Assembly (NCBI GenBank): GCA_045543495.1
Contig: JAZQMO010000015.1
Coordinates: 1-64,000, forward strand
From: RGIG5579 sp045543495
GTDB lineage: Bacteria; Bacillota; Clostridia; Oscillospirales; SIG627
Direction of reading: 5' to 3'
DNA length: 64,000 bases
Part shown: positions 13,905 through 22,805 of the stretch, one piece after another
Layout: each line of letters begins with the position of its first letter
Numbering within the stretch: position 1 is the first letter of the stretch
The notes under the pieces: model-generated
The model's database searches: none
Seen by the model: the letters and a program-made list of their open reading frames with translations, nothing else
Told to the model about the DNA's origin: nothing
Translations under genes and position numbers: made by a program

Positions 13905-15293
13905 TTAGCCTCTTACAAAGAAGGCCTTGCAAGCCTCATAGGTGCTGTATACATCAAGCTTGGAGACAACCTCATAAGGAGCGTGCATGGAAAGCACGGG
14001 AACGCCAAGGTCAACAACATCAATATTGAGCTTTGCAATATACTGTGCAACGGTTCCGCCGCCGCCTTGATCCACCTTGCCAAGCTCTCCTGTCTGCCAG
14101 ATCACATTGTTTTTGTTCAAAATTCTGCGGATCGAGCCCATAAATTCTGCGGAAGCATCGGAGGTGCCGGACTTTCCGCGGGAGCCTGTATATTTGGTAA
14201 TAATGGCACCGTGATTCAATATAGAGCTGTTTTGCTTTTCGTAAACCTCTGCAAACATAGGATCATAGCAGGCATTTACATCAGCAGAGAGACACCAGGA
14301 ATTTCTCAGGGCCTTGCGTACGTTTTTACCGCTGCAAAGCTCACAAAGAAAATCATAAAGAAAATTGGTGTTCAGACCGGTATTTCCGCTGCTGCCGATC
14401 TCCTCTTTATCCGCAAGAACCAATACAGTGGTATATTCGGGATTTGCCACCTCAAGCATTGCAATCAAGGAAGGATAAGCACAAACACGGTCATCGTGAG
14501 CATAAGAAGCAACAAGGTTACGATCAAAGCCAACATCACGAGCCTTGAGCGCAGGAACAAGCATCAATTCTGCGGAAACAAAATCCTCCTCAACCATACC
14601 GTATTTATCATTGAGATAAGAAAGAACATTAAGCTTAACAGCCTCTTTTACTTCCTTATCTTCAACGGGCAAGGAGCCTACAATGACTCTGAGGTTTTCA
14701 CCGGGGGTCAGCTTACCTGCGATTTTTTGCATTTGATCCTGCGCCAGGTGAGGCAAAAGGTCGGTGATATAGAAAATGGGATCCTCATCCTTTTCACCGA
14801 TGACAATGTTGACCTTTTCACCGTTTGCCAGAATAACGGCACCGTGCAAAGCAAGGGGTGTGGTGGGCCACTGATATTTTTTGATGCCACCGTAATAATG
14901 GGTCTTAAAGTAAGCAATGGAATCATTTTCACACAAGGGATTGGGCTTTAGATCAATGCGAGGTGCATCGATGTGGGAAGCGATGATCCCAAAGCCTTCC
15001 TCCACATCTCTCTTGCCGATATTGGCCAAAATAACAGCCTTGTCACGGTTTACAAAGTAAACCTTATCTCCTGTTTTGTAAGAGGAAGAATATTCAAAGG
15101 GACGGTAGCCCTTTTCTTCGGCAAGGGAAACTGCAAAATGCACGGCCTCTCTTTCGGTTTTTGCTTCATTCAAAAAGCTTTTATAGCCCTCGGCAAAGTC
15201 AAAGGCTGCCTTCTTTTGCTCCTTGGAAAAATCCTTTCCCGCATCCTTCTCATTGTAACACAGCTTCTTTTGAAGATCGTTTTTCTCTTTCAT
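13905..15293 (-). CDS. M18 family aminopeptidase
   Basis: 462 residues, typical of clostridial M18 aminopeptidases. Metal ligands are visible in SHIDAPRIDLKP (His and Asp), AHDDRV (Asp), DKEEIGSSGNTG (catalytic Glu pair) and the C-terminal SMHAPYEVVSKLD (His). It is a cytoplasmic di-zinc exopeptidase that removes N-terminal residues, preferring acidic or neutral ones in relatives. The ATG is preceded by GGAGG at a good distance. It sits between coaE and the U32 gene in a tight leftward run. Confidence 0.93.
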   Translation of the reverse strand: MKEKNDLQKKLCYNEKDAGKDFSKEQKKAAFDFAEGYKSFLNEAKTEREAVHFAVSLAEEKGYRPFEYSSSYKTGDKVYFVNRDKAVILANIGKRDVEEGFGIIASHIDAPRIDLKPNPLCENDSIAYFKTHYYGGIKKYQWPTTPLALHGAVILANGEKVNIVIGEKDEDPIFYITDLLPHLAQDQMQKIAGKLTPGENLRVIVGSLPVEDKEVKEAVKLNVLSYLNDKYGMVEEDFVSAELMLVPALKARDVGFDRNLVASYAHDDRVCAYPSLIAMLEVANPEYTTVLVLADKEEIGSSGNTGLNTNFLYDFLCELCSGKNVRKALRNSWCLSADVNACYDPMFAEVYEKQNSSILNHGAIITKYTGSRGKSGTSDASAEFMGSIRRILNKNNVIWQTGELGKVDQGGGGTVAQYIAKLNIDVVDLGVPVLSMHAPYEVVSKLDVYSTYEACKAFFVRG

Positions 15294-15308
15294 GATAACC
15301 TCCGTAAT

Positions 15309-15911
15309 TTATGGTTTTATCGTATCAAGAATTGTTTGAATTAAATTTTTACACGCTTCTTCCAATCGGTTAAGATCGCCGCTGTTTTCTATCACAAAAT
15401 CTGCTTTGTTTTTTAATTCATCGGCATCCATTTGCTTGGAAAGACGGGCGGCGGCTTCCTCTTTGGTGATCCCGTCTCGCAAAACAATGCGGCGAATCTG
15501 CTCCTCGTAGTCCGAAATGACAGCGCAGACGGCGTCACACCAAGTTTCAAGCTTTGCTTCGAAGAACAAGGGGGCATCGATCACAACGATTTTTTCTTTG
15601 CTTTCGCTGTACTCCTTCAGCCTATTTTTTAATTCTTCCAAAACGTGGCGATGGGTGATTTGATTCAGCTCCAAAAGTGCATTTTTGTCTTGAAAAACCA
15701 CCTTTCGTAAGGCGACACGGTCAAGCTGATCATTTTTGATGACTGCTTTTCCAAAGCGTTTTTCAATGTCGTTTAAGCAATTGCTTCGCTTCAATGTAAT
15801 GGCGTGATAAATTTCGTCACAATCCAAAATCGGGATATTTTCTTTTGCCAGAAAACGGCACACACTGCTTTTTCCGGAGCCACTGTTGCCGCAGATTCCC
15901 AGTATGAACAT
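15309..15911 (-). CDS. coaE: Dephospho-CoA kinase
   Basis: 200 residues. Last step of CoA synthesis: ATP-dependent phosphorylation of the 3'-hydroxyl of dephospho-CoA. The P-loop GICGNSGSGKSS is at the N-terminus, followed by LDCDEIYH (Asp that binds the substrate) and VIDAPLFFEA (Walker B-like). The chosen ATG follows GAGGT and lies eight bases after the Sua5 stop; a longer frame would extend into that gene. The first 10 residues match the usual start of this family. Confidence 0.93.
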   Translation of the reverse strand: MFILGICGNSGSGKSSVCRFLAKENIPILDCDEIYHAITLKRSNCLNDIEKRFGKAVIKNDQLDRVALRKVVFQDKNALLELNQITHRHVLEELKNRLKEYSESKEKIVVIDAPLFFEAKLETWCDAVCAVISDYEEQIRRIVLRDGITKEEAAARLSKQMDADELKNKADFVIENSGDLNRLEEACKNLIQTILDTIKP

Positions 15912-15918
15912 AGCTACC

Positions 15919-16959
15919 TCACAGTTTAATTGTGTGAAAAGCGCAAGCTCGCAAAAGCCGGTTGGATATGGCAAGACCCAAATCCTTTTGCGATGTTTGA
16001 CGGGCAAAGATCTCGTTTACCTCCAATTGATCAAAGGCACGAAGAGCATCAAAAAGCCCGCAAGCCTGCGCTGCAAGATCATTCTTTGATCCAAATGAAA
16101 TAACTCGGGGATCCGTTTCTCCAAGGAGCGAAAGATCCTCATCAAAACACAGGATCCCACAGCCTTCGTTTAACTTTCGGCGGAAGAATTCAAGAACCTT
16201 TTCTTCCTCCCCCGCAACCATTGTTACAGATGCTTCCGGTGCATAGTGGCGGTATTTCATTCCGGGGGATTCGGGCTTATCGTTTTCACCGAGAGCGCTT
16301 AAGACAGCGGGCGAAATCTCAATCTTATCCGTGACGGTCAAAAGATCCTCATAGGTCACAAAGCCGGGACGAAGAAGGTGTATACAATCCCCCTTCAGTG
16401 AGATCACCGTGGATTCAAGACCTACATCGGCGCATCCGCCGTCGAGGATCATATCAATTCTACCATCCATATCGGCAATCACGTGGGCTCCTGTTGTGGG
16501 ACTTGGCTTTCCCGAACGATTGGCCGAGGGAGCGGCAATGGGCACACCGGCAGCACGGATCAGCTCTCTTGCCACAGGGTGATTGGGGCATCTGAGGGCT
16601 ACCGTTTTCAGGCCAACGGTAACTGCATCGGGAATGATCTCCTTTTTGGGAAGAATGACGGTAATGGGACCCGGCATAAATCGCTTTGCGATGATTTCAA
16701 ACAAGGGATTTGAGGTGTCTGCATACCGAGAAAAATCCTCGGGATCAAGCACGTGAACGATCAAAGGGTTGTCGTGTGGTCTGCCCTTGGCTTCAAAAAT
16801 CTTGTCGCAAGATGCGGCATTTAAGGCATTGGCACCGAGTCCGTACACAGTTTCCGTGGGAAAGGCAACGAGCTTTCCTTCACGAATGTATTGACCTGCC
16901 TTAATAAAATCCTCGGCCCTTAAATTGACCTCAGAAACGCTGATAATTTCCGTTTTCAT
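15919..16959 (-). CDS. L-threonylcarbamoyladenylate synthase, Sua5 type
   Basis: 346 residues. Makes threonylcarbamoyl-AMP from threonine, bicarbonate and ATP, the first step of the t6A37 tRNA modification. The YrdC/TsaC domain (residues 1-200; KLVAFPTETVYGLGANA, KGRPHDNPLIVH, PSANRSGKPSPT) is followed by the Sua5 C-terminal domain joined by SPGMKYRHYAPEA. Its start codon overlaps the prfA stop (TAATG). The partners TsaB and TsaE are encoded at 53-54 kb in this window. Confidence 0.95.
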   Translation of the reverse strand: MKTEIISVSEVNLRAEDFIKAGQYIREGKLVAFPTETVYGLGANALNAASCDKIFEAKGRPHDNPLIVHVLDPEDFSRYADTSNPLFEIIAKRFMPGPITVILPKKEIIPDAVTVGLKTVALRCPNHPVARELIRAAGVPIAAPSANRSGKPSPTTGAHVIADMDGRIDMILDGGCADVGLESTVISLKGDCIHLLRPGFVTYEDLLTVTDKIEISPAVLSALGENDKPESPGMKYRHYAPEASVTMVAGEEEKVLEFFRRKLNEGCGILCFDEDLSLLGETDPRVISFGSKNDLAAQACGLFDALRAFDQLEVNEIFARQTSQKDLGLAISNRLLRACAFHTIKL

Positions 16960-18029
16960 TAAATTTCACCGTTTTCCAGTTGTTTCATTCGATCCGCTGT
17001 GTTGAGCGCTTCTATAAGCTCATCCAAGCGGCCGTTCAAGATGCTTTCAATGGAGTGAAGAGTCAGACCGATTCTGTGATCGCTGACACGGCCTTGAGGA
17101 TAATTATAGGTGCGGATTCGCTCGCTTCGGTCTCCGGTGCCGATCTGACTCTTCCGCTCGCTGGAGATCTGAGCGTTTTGCTTATCGATTTCCGCCTTGT
17201 GAATTTTGGAACGAAGCACCTTCATCGCTTTTTCTTTGTTTTTCAGCTGACTGCGCTCATCCTGACACTCTACTATAATTCCCGTGGGCTTATGAAGAAT
17301 ACGAATGGCGGAGTCTGTCTTGTTGACGTGCTGACCACCGGCGCCGCTGGCTCGGTGAGTGTCAATTTCAAGGTCCTGTGGATTGATCTGAACCTCAACC
17401 TCCTCAGCCTCGGGCAGTACCGCAACGGTAACGGTAGAGGTTTGAATTCTGCCTTGAGATTCCGTTTCGGGAACTCTCTGCACACGGTGAACACCGCTTT
17501 CGAATTTTAATCGGGAATAGGCACCCTCCCCTTCGATACAGAAGGAGATTTCCTTGTATCCGCCAAGCTCGGTTTCGTTGGAATCGATCACATCGATCTT
17601 CCATCCGCAGCTTTGGGCATACATGGAATACATTCGGTACAGAACGCCCGAAAACAAAGCGGCCTCTTCCCCACCCGCTCCCGCACGGATCTCCACGATT
17701 ACGTTTTTATCATCGTTGGGGTCCTTTGGCAAGAGAAGAATTTTGATTTCATCCATCAGCTCCTGTTCTTCCTTGACGGCAGAAGAATACTCTTCTTCCG
17801 CAAGCTCGCAAAGCTCAGGGTCACTTTTATCAGAAAGAAGGATTTTTGCCTCTTCCTTTGCCTGCAGAACCGAAGAGAGCTTGCGATATGCCTCTACGAT
17901 GGGAGTCAGGGCTTTATAATCCTTCATCAATTGCTTGGATTTTTCGGGATTGGCAATGTTTTCGGGACGACCAAGCTCTTCTTCAATGGCAAGGTATCGC
18001 TCCTGGGTTTTCTTCAGTCTCTCAATCAT
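16959..18029 (-). CDS. prfA: Peptide chain release factor 1 (RF1)
   Basis: 356 residues, full length. The GGQ motif lies at about residue 230 and the codon-reading motif PET (PxT class, UAA/UAG) at about 187. Sits in the cluster IreB - unknown - DUF951 - prfA - sua5 - coaE and overlaps both neighbours by a few bases. In many bacteria prfA is followed by the methylase prmC; here that gene is not adjacent and sua5 follows directly. Confidence 0.97.
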   Translation of the reverse strand: MIERLKKTQERYLAIEEELGRPENIANPEKSKQLMKDYKALTPIVEAYRKLSSVLQAKEEAKILLSDKSDPELCELAEEEYSSAVKEEQELMDEIKILLLPKDPNDDKNVIVEIRAGAGGEEAALFSGVLYRMYSMYAQSCGWKIDVIDSNETELGGYKEISFCIEGEGAYSRLKFESGVHRVQRVPETESQGRIQTSTVTVAVLPEAEEVEVQINPQDLEIDTHRASGAGGQHVNKTDSAIRILHKPTGIIVECQDERSQLKNKEKAMKVLRSKIHKAEIDKQNAQISSERKSQIGTGDRSERIRTYNYPQGRVSDHRIGLTLHSIESILNGRLDELIEALNTADRMKQLENGEI

Positions 18030-18219
18030 GCTCTTCTCCGTGGATCACTTTTTTAATGTTCTTTTCCAATTTGATACGGGGCAGGATCATTTCTCTCCCG
18101 CATCCTTCGCAGCGAATCTTTACATCGCTTGCGGCGTATAAGACCTCAAAGCGTTTTTCCCCGCAAGGGTGCTTTTTCTTTAATTCCACTTTGTCGCCTA
18201 CACGAAAGCTTACAATCAT
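18022..18219 (-). CDS. DUF951 family protein
   Basis: 65 residues. FRVGDKVELKKKHPCGEKRFEV, then KIRCEGCGREMILPRIKLEK are the DUF951 signature: a small beta-barrel with Cys residues that may bind zinc. The function is unknown; it is often found beside ychF or tRNA/ribosome genes. GGAG lies six bases before the chosen ATG, and a longer frame starting at 18279 has no such site. Overlaps the prfA start by eight bases. Confidence 0.9.
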   Translation of the reverse strand: MIVSFRVGDKVELKKKHPCGEKRFEVLYAASDVKIRCEGCGREMILPRIKLEKNIKKVIHGEEHD

Positions 18220-18280
18220 ATTCTGCTCCAAAAAAACAATCGTGCAAAATACCAAAAAGCGGCCTTTTGCACGAATCATT

Positions 18281-18556
18281 TTACTTTTTTAATTCTTTTT
18301 CAAGCCAAACCTTGCCATAATCCAAGGCTTCGTACAAACCGTACTTTTCAGACTGTTTCAAAACCTCTCCGGTCTTGGTGTCCTGTACCTGCACAAAAAT
18401 CATATCGGGGATCTCTGTTCCGTGAAAATCCTTGGTGGTGAGCATAGTCAAAACAAGGATCGCCTTGCGGCCGGGATTTCCGTAACAAATAATATTTCCG
18501 TTTTTCACAAGCGGTTTTCCGCAATATGTAGTGAATTCTGTAATTTCTTTTGCCAT
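18281..18556 (-). CDS. Conserved-looking small protein, function unknown
   Basis: 91 residues, soluble, alpha/beta pattern (MAKEITEFTTYCGKP, GRKAILVLTMLTT, DMIFVQVQDTKTGEVLKQ). I do not recognise the family. It starts after an AGAGAGGAAATTTGT leader and lies 14 bases downstream of IreB, so it belongs to the same transcript as prfA. No catalytic motif is visible. Confidence 0.7.
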   Translation of the reverse strand: MAKEITEFTTYCGKPLVKNGNIICYGNPGRKAILVLTMLTTKDFHGTEIPDMIFVQVQDTKTGEVLKQSEKYGLYEALDYGKVWLEKELKK

Positions 18557-18570
18557 ACAAATTTCCTCTC

Positions 18571-18828
18571 TCAGATATTAAGATAGCTTTTCAAAAGATG
18601 ACGCAAAAGCTCATCACGCTCGATCTTTGCAATTAAAGTGCGAGCGTTGTTATAGTTGGTAATATAGGTGGGATCTTCGGTCAAAATGTAGCCAACCAGC
18701 TGATTGAGAGGATTATAGCCCTTTTCAATCAAAGCCGCATAAACGGAATTTAAGGTTTGACGAACAAATTCCTCTTCTTCCTTTGCTACCTTGTACGTAA
18801 TGGTTTTTTCTTTATCGAAGCCAATCAT
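18571..18828 (-). CDS. IreB family regulatory phosphoprotein (UPF0297)
   Basis: 85 residues, full length. VRQTLNSVYAALIEKGYNPLNQLVGYILTEDP and ARTLIAKIERDELL (given in part) are typical of this family. The relative in Enterococcus is phosphorylated by the PASTA kinase IreK and regulates cephalosporin resistance. An excellent AAAGGAGGT site precedes the ATG. First gene of the leftward cluster, just downstream of RNase P RNA. Confidence 0.95.
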   Translation of the reverse strand: MIGFDKEKTITYKVAKEEEEFVRQTLNSVYAALIEKGYNPLNQLVGYILTEDPTYITNYNNARTLIAKIERDELLRHLLKSYLNI

Positions 18829-18868
18829 CTTTTACCTCCTTTGAGCAAAAAACGTCAAATACAAAAGT

Positions 18869-19230
18869 ATGACTAGGTTTGTAAGCCGGGTTCTGTGATG
18901 CAAAATGCATTGGCGATCATCTATCTGGGACAGAAATTGCTTTCTGCCTCTAGCCACCTATAAGACTGCCTGGCCGACATTGGTTGAACCTGTCTTTTAT
19001 GCGGTGTTGCTTCGGATAGGGTTTACAGGACCCCGGTGTTACCATCGGGGTCGGTGAGCTCTTACCTCGCCTTTTCACCCTTACCGGTTTCCCGGCGGTA
19101 TCTCTCTGTTGCACTTTCCCTAAAGTCACCTTCGGCGGACGTTATCCGTTATCCTTGCCATACGAAGCCCGGACTTTCCTCACCTGAAACCTTTCGATTT
19201 TCAGGCGCGATCGCCCCACCTAGTCATAAC
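18869..19230 (-). ncRNA. rnpB: RNase P RNA
   Basis: On the minus strand the conserved blocks appear in order: gaggaaagtccgggctt, gggaaagtgcaacagaga, gtaaaccc, agatagatgatcgcc, and acagaacccggctta near the 3' end. The ends pair (atgactagg with cctagtcat). Length about 360 nt is normal. The ribozyme removes 5' leaders from pre-tRNA. A consensus promoter is placed just upstream. Confidence 0.97.
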
Positions 19231-19238
19231 CTTTATGT

Positions 19239-19267
19239 ATTATACTTGATAAAAGCAAATTTGTCAA
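19239..19267 (-). promoter_or_regulatory. Consensus promoter of RNase P RNA
   Basis: On the minus strand TTGACA and TATAAT are separated by 17 bases; the start point would be near 19231. Confidence 0.9.
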
Positions 19268-19272
19268 ATATA

Positions 19273-19301
19273 TTGAATAATTTAGTTTTTAAGTATATAA
19301 T
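19273..19301 (+). promoter_or_regulatory. Promoter of murD
   Basis: TTGAAT and TATAAT with a 17-base spacer, 45 bases before the murD start, adjacent to the divergent rnpB promoter. Confidence 0.8.
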
Positions 19302-19346
19302 AATATTTCACAAGAAGATTTAAATTATTCGTAAGCGAGGTTTATT

Positions 19347-20759
19347 ATGAGTGTTGACCGTGGTTATAACGCCTTTTGTCAGTATATTACGGGAAAGTCT
19401 GTATCCTTAATAGGACTTGGGGTATCCAACCTTCCTCTCATCGGTTTTCTGCTTGATTGCGGCGCAAATCTTGTTTTGGTTCGTGATCTGAAAAAGAAGG
19501 AAACGGATCCCGAAGTGCAGGTAGCCAAAACATGTGGAGCTAACGTGCTTCTTGGGGATGAATACTTATCCGCATTGGAAGAAGATATCATCATTCGCTC
19601 TCCCGGAATCCGACCTGATCTCCCCTCTTTTTGTGAAGCAGAAAGGAAGGGATCCCGAATTACCTGTGAGACGGAGCTTTTTTTGCAGTTTGTTCCTTGC
19701 AAGAGTTTTGCGGTAACGGGGAGCGACGGCAAAACCACCACCACGACACTGATCGCAAAAATACTTGAAAAAGAGGGATACAATGTGCATCTGGGTGGAA
19801 ACATCGGAAAATCCATGCTTCCGCAGTTGAAGGATATTTTCAGCGAAAAGGATGTCAGCGTGTCTGAGCTTTCCAGCTTCCAGTTAATGAATTGCAAGTT
19901 TAGTCCCGATGTTTGTGTGATTACCAATCTTGCGGAAAATCATTTGGATTGGCACATCGATATGGCAGAATATTTGGATGCAAAGAAAAATATACTCCGC
20001 CACCAAACGATCGATTCCGTTGCCGTATTGAATTTCGACAATCCGCACACTAAAATTTGCGAAGCCCTTGGTGATAAGATTTACTTTACTTATGATAAAA
20101 GCCGTCTTGCAGAGCTTAAAGAAGAGCAGAATGTTGTGTATTTTGACGGCAAGACAATCATTTGCCGTATTGATGGTCAAGAAACAGAAATCTTAAAAGC
20201 AGATGACATCCTTCTTCCCGGAAAGCACAACATAGAAAACTATATGGCGGCCATCGGTGCAACTGCTCGGTTTTGCAAGCGAGAAGCCGTGGTATCCATC
20301 GCCAAAAGTTTTGGAGGCGTTGAGCACAGAATTGAGCTGGTTCGCGAGCTTGACAAGGTAAAATATTACAATAGTTCCATTGATTCTTCCCCTTCCCGAA
20401 GCACCGCCGCACTCCGATCTTTCAAAGATAAAGTCATTATGATTGCAGGTGGGTATGATAAAAATTTGGATTATACCGCACTGGGAAACGAGATCTGCGA
20501 GCACGTTAAAACCTTGCTTCTTTGCGGAGCAACGGCAGAAAAAATAGAAAGCGCAACAAAGCGCTCGTCTCATTACATCAATAACAATCCTGTAATCATT
20601 CGCTGCGATTCTTTGAAGGACTGTGTTTGGAAAGCAAAGGAAATGGCCGCAGAGGGAGATATTGTGATTCTCTCCCCTGCCAGCGCAAGCTTTGATCAAT
20701 TCAAGAATTTTGAAGAGCGTGGTAAATATTTTAAGGATTTGGTAAAGGATCTGATATGA
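19347..20759 (+). CDS. murD: UDP-N-acetylmuramoyl-L-alanine--D-glutamate ligase
   Basis: 470 residues. Cytoplasmic peptidoglycan precursor synthesis: adds D-Glu to UDP-MurNAc-L-Ala using ATP. The Rossmann-like N-terminal domain contains SLIGLGVSNLPLIGFLLDCG, the ATP loop GSDGKTTTTTLIAKILEKEG is at about residue 124, VITNLAENHLDWH is at about 190, and the C-terminal domain has MIAGGYDKNLDYTAL and the LSPASASFDQFKNFEERG signature. First gene of a rightward run with three M42-type peptidase genes. Confidence 0.96.
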   Translation: MSVDRGYNAFCQYITGKSVSLIGLGVSNLPLIGFLLDCGANLVLVRDLKKKETDPEVQVAKTCGANVLLGDEYLSALEEDIIIRSPGIRPDLPSFCEAERKGSRITCETELFLQFVPCKSFAVTGSDGKTTTTTLIAKILEKEGYNVHLGGNIGKSMLPQLKDIFSEKDVSVSELSSFQLMNCKFSPDVCVITNLAENHLDWHIDMAEYLDAKKNILRHQTIDSVAVLNFDNPHTKICEALGDKIYFTYDKSRLAELKEEQNVVYFDGKTIICRIDGQETEILKADDILLPGKHNIENYMAAIGATARFCKREAVVSIAKSFGGVEHRIELVRELDKVKYYNSSIDSSPSRSTAALRSFKDKVIMIAGGYDKNLDYTALGNEICEHVKTLLLCGATAEKIESATKRSSHYINNNPVIIRCDSLKDCVWKAKEMAAEGDIVILSPASASFDQFKNFEERGKYFKDLVKDLI

Positions 20760-21784
20760 CAGAACTGATTGACCTGATAAAGCATCTTTTAGATCAAATC
20801 GCCGTCAGCGGATGTGAAAGCGGCTCCTTTTGTTTGCCGTTTCCCGCTGAGATGACGAAGGATTGCATAGGCAATATCCATTTATTCCGCAAAGGATGTG
20901 GGAAAAACAAAAAAACCATTTTATTGGAAGCTCATCGTGATACAGTGGGTCTGATTGTAAATGAGGTAAAGGATCAAGGCTTTGTTTCGGTTCTCTCAAG
21001 CGGCGGCTTAGATGCAACCGTTTTGCCCGGAACTGTTTTTACCGTTCACGGAAGAGAAAAGATCTGCGCCATTGCCACGGCTATGCCCCCTCATGTGCAA
21101 ACAAAAAAGGATCAAGGAGTTAAAATTAAGGTCGAGGATCTTTATTTGGATCTTTCGTGTAATAAGGATCTCGATTCGCTTGTAAAAATGGGAGATGTCA
21201 TCACCTACGCTCCCGTTGTAAAGCGTTTGCAAGGGTCCAGAATTGCTTCCCCGTATCTGGATAACCTGGCAGGAGTTGCAGCGCTTCTTCTCTTATTCCG
21301 TCAGCTTGAAAATCCCTATCATGATGTTCACTTTTTGCTTTCCGTAGGAGAAGAAACCACCTCCTGTGGTGTACGGGCCTTTTGTGAAAAAACTGTGCCC
21401 GATCTTGCTTTTATTTTGGATGCGGGCTTTGGTTATGCTTCGGGAATCAGGAGCAATTCCTGTATCAGACTTGGCAAGGGACCTTCTGTTTCCATGACCG
21501 ATACGCTTTGCCGTGATCTTGAAAAAGAAGTGATTCGCATCGCAAATACAAATTCCCTTCCCCTTCAAGTAATTGCAGAGCCCGGTGGCACAGGAACCAG
21601 CGGAACCGCGATCCAAACCGCGAGAGGAGGCATTCCTTGCGCCTTGATTTCCATTCCTGTTCTGAATATGCACTCCCCTTTGGAAATCTGCGATGGACAG
21701 GACGTAAAATCAACGGTTAATCTCCTTTCTCACTTGGTTCATTGCGATACACTTATGTCGGAGGTCAGTGATGCTTCAAAATAA
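20756..21784 (+). CDS. M42 family metallopeptidase, copy 1
   Basis: 342 residues. Metal and catalytic residues are kept, in slightly unusual contexts: EAHRDTVG (usual AHMDEVG), YLDNLAG, GEETTSCG (Glu pair), DAGFG and NMHSPLE (His). The family comprises cytoplasmic di-metal aminopeptidases of TET/FrvX type. The start overlaps the murD stop (ATGA). It differs from copy 2 enough to have a different substrate range. Confidence 0.88.
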   Translation: MTELIDLIKHLLDQIAVSGCESGSFCLPFPAEMTKDCIGNIHLFRKGCGKNKKTILLEAHRDTVGLIVNEVKDQGFVSVLSSGGLDATVLPGTVFTVHGREKICAIATAMPPHVQTKKDQGVKIKVEDLYLDLSCNKDLDSLVKMGDVITYAPVVKRLQGSRIASPYLDNLAGVAALLLLFRQLENPYHDVHFLLSVGEETTSCGVRAFCEKTVPDLAFILDAGFGYASGIRSNSCIRLGKGPSVSMTDTLCRDLEKEVIRIANTNSLPLQVIAEPGGTGTSGTAIQTARGGIPCALISIPVLNMHSPLEICDGQDVKSTVNLLSHLVHCDTLMSEVSDASK

Positions 21785-22805
21785 AATCATTTCCCTTTTG
21801 GGAGAATTATCCGAGGCCTTCGGACCCTCCGGTTCGGAAAAAGAGGTTCGGGATCTTCTTAGAGAGCATCTGATAGGATGTGTGGATTCCCTGTCGGTTG
21901 ACAAAATGGGCAACTTGATCGCAACCAAAGGAAAGGCGGACCGTATTTTGATTCTGTCTCACATGGATGAAGTGGGATTTATGATTACGGGAATCCGAGA
22001 GGATGGAACTTTAAGCTTTTTACCGGTTGGCGGAATCGATCCCCGATATCTGCCATCAAAATGTGTTAAAATCGGAGATGGGCGAATTTCAGGCATTATC
22101 GGAGCAACGCCGATTCATTTGAACCGTGATAAAACAAATCAGGTCACTTGGGATGATCTGTATCTTGAAATCGGAGTCGATTCAAAACCGGATGCTGAAA
22201 AATTGGTTGCGGTTGGTGATTTTGCTGTATTTGATACAAAGTTTCAAGCCTTTGATCATAACCGTATGTTTCTTGGCAAGGCGCTGGATAATCGCATTGG
22301 GTGTGCCATTCTTTGTGCTATGTTACAAGAAAATGTAATTTTAGACGGCACCTTTGTTTTCACTGTGATGGAAGAAACGGGGCTCCGTGGTGCCACGGCA
22401 TTTTTGAACGATCACAGGTTTTCCGTAGGCATCGCCTTGGACACCACAACGGCAAATGATCTTCCGAGCATTCTTCCGCCTCATCAGGTTTGCCGGTTCG
22501 GAAAAGGTGGCGTAATTTCCTTTGCAGACGGTGCGACCGTTTATGAAAGAGATCTTGTGCGCGGGATCATAAACAGATTAACAGAGAAAAATATACGATG
22601 CCAAACCAAAACAAAGCGCACGGGCGGCAACGAAGCCAGCGCCCTCGAAAAGGTCGGTTATGGCACCAAGGCCATTTCGCTGTCTACTCCTTGCCGTTAT
22701 ATCCACGGTGTTTGCGGAAAGGTTTTGTTACGTGATATTTTAGAAACACAAAAGGCTCTTTCCGAAATCGTATCATTTTTAAATGAGGTGGATTATGATT
22801 CCTAA
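21771..22805 (+). CDS. M42 family metallopeptidase, copy 2
   Basis: 344 residues. All canonical motifs are present: SHMDEVGFMI, ALDNRIGCAIL, MEETGLRGA and the C-terminal RYIHGVCG. It is the most typical member of the three tandem genes. GGAGG lies six bases before the ATG at 21771; a GTG one codon earlier is possible. Overlaps the end of copy 1 by 14 bases. Confidence 0.94.
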   Translation: MLQNKIISLLGELSEAFGPSGSEKEVRDLLREHLIGCVDSLSVDKMGNLIATKGKADRILILSHMDEVGFMITGIREDGTLSFLPVGGIDPRYLPSKCVKIGDGRISGIIGATPIHLNRDKTNQVTWDDLYLEIGVDSKPDAEKLVAVGDFAVFDTKFQAFDHNRMFLGKALDNRIGCAILCAMLQENVILDGTFVFTVMEETGLRGATAFLNDHRFSVGIALDTTTANDLPSILPPHQVCRFGKGGVISFADGATVYERDLVRGIINRLTEKNIRCQTKTKRTGGNEASALEKVGYGTKAISLSTPCRYIHGVCGKVLLRDILETQKALSEIVSFLNEVDYDS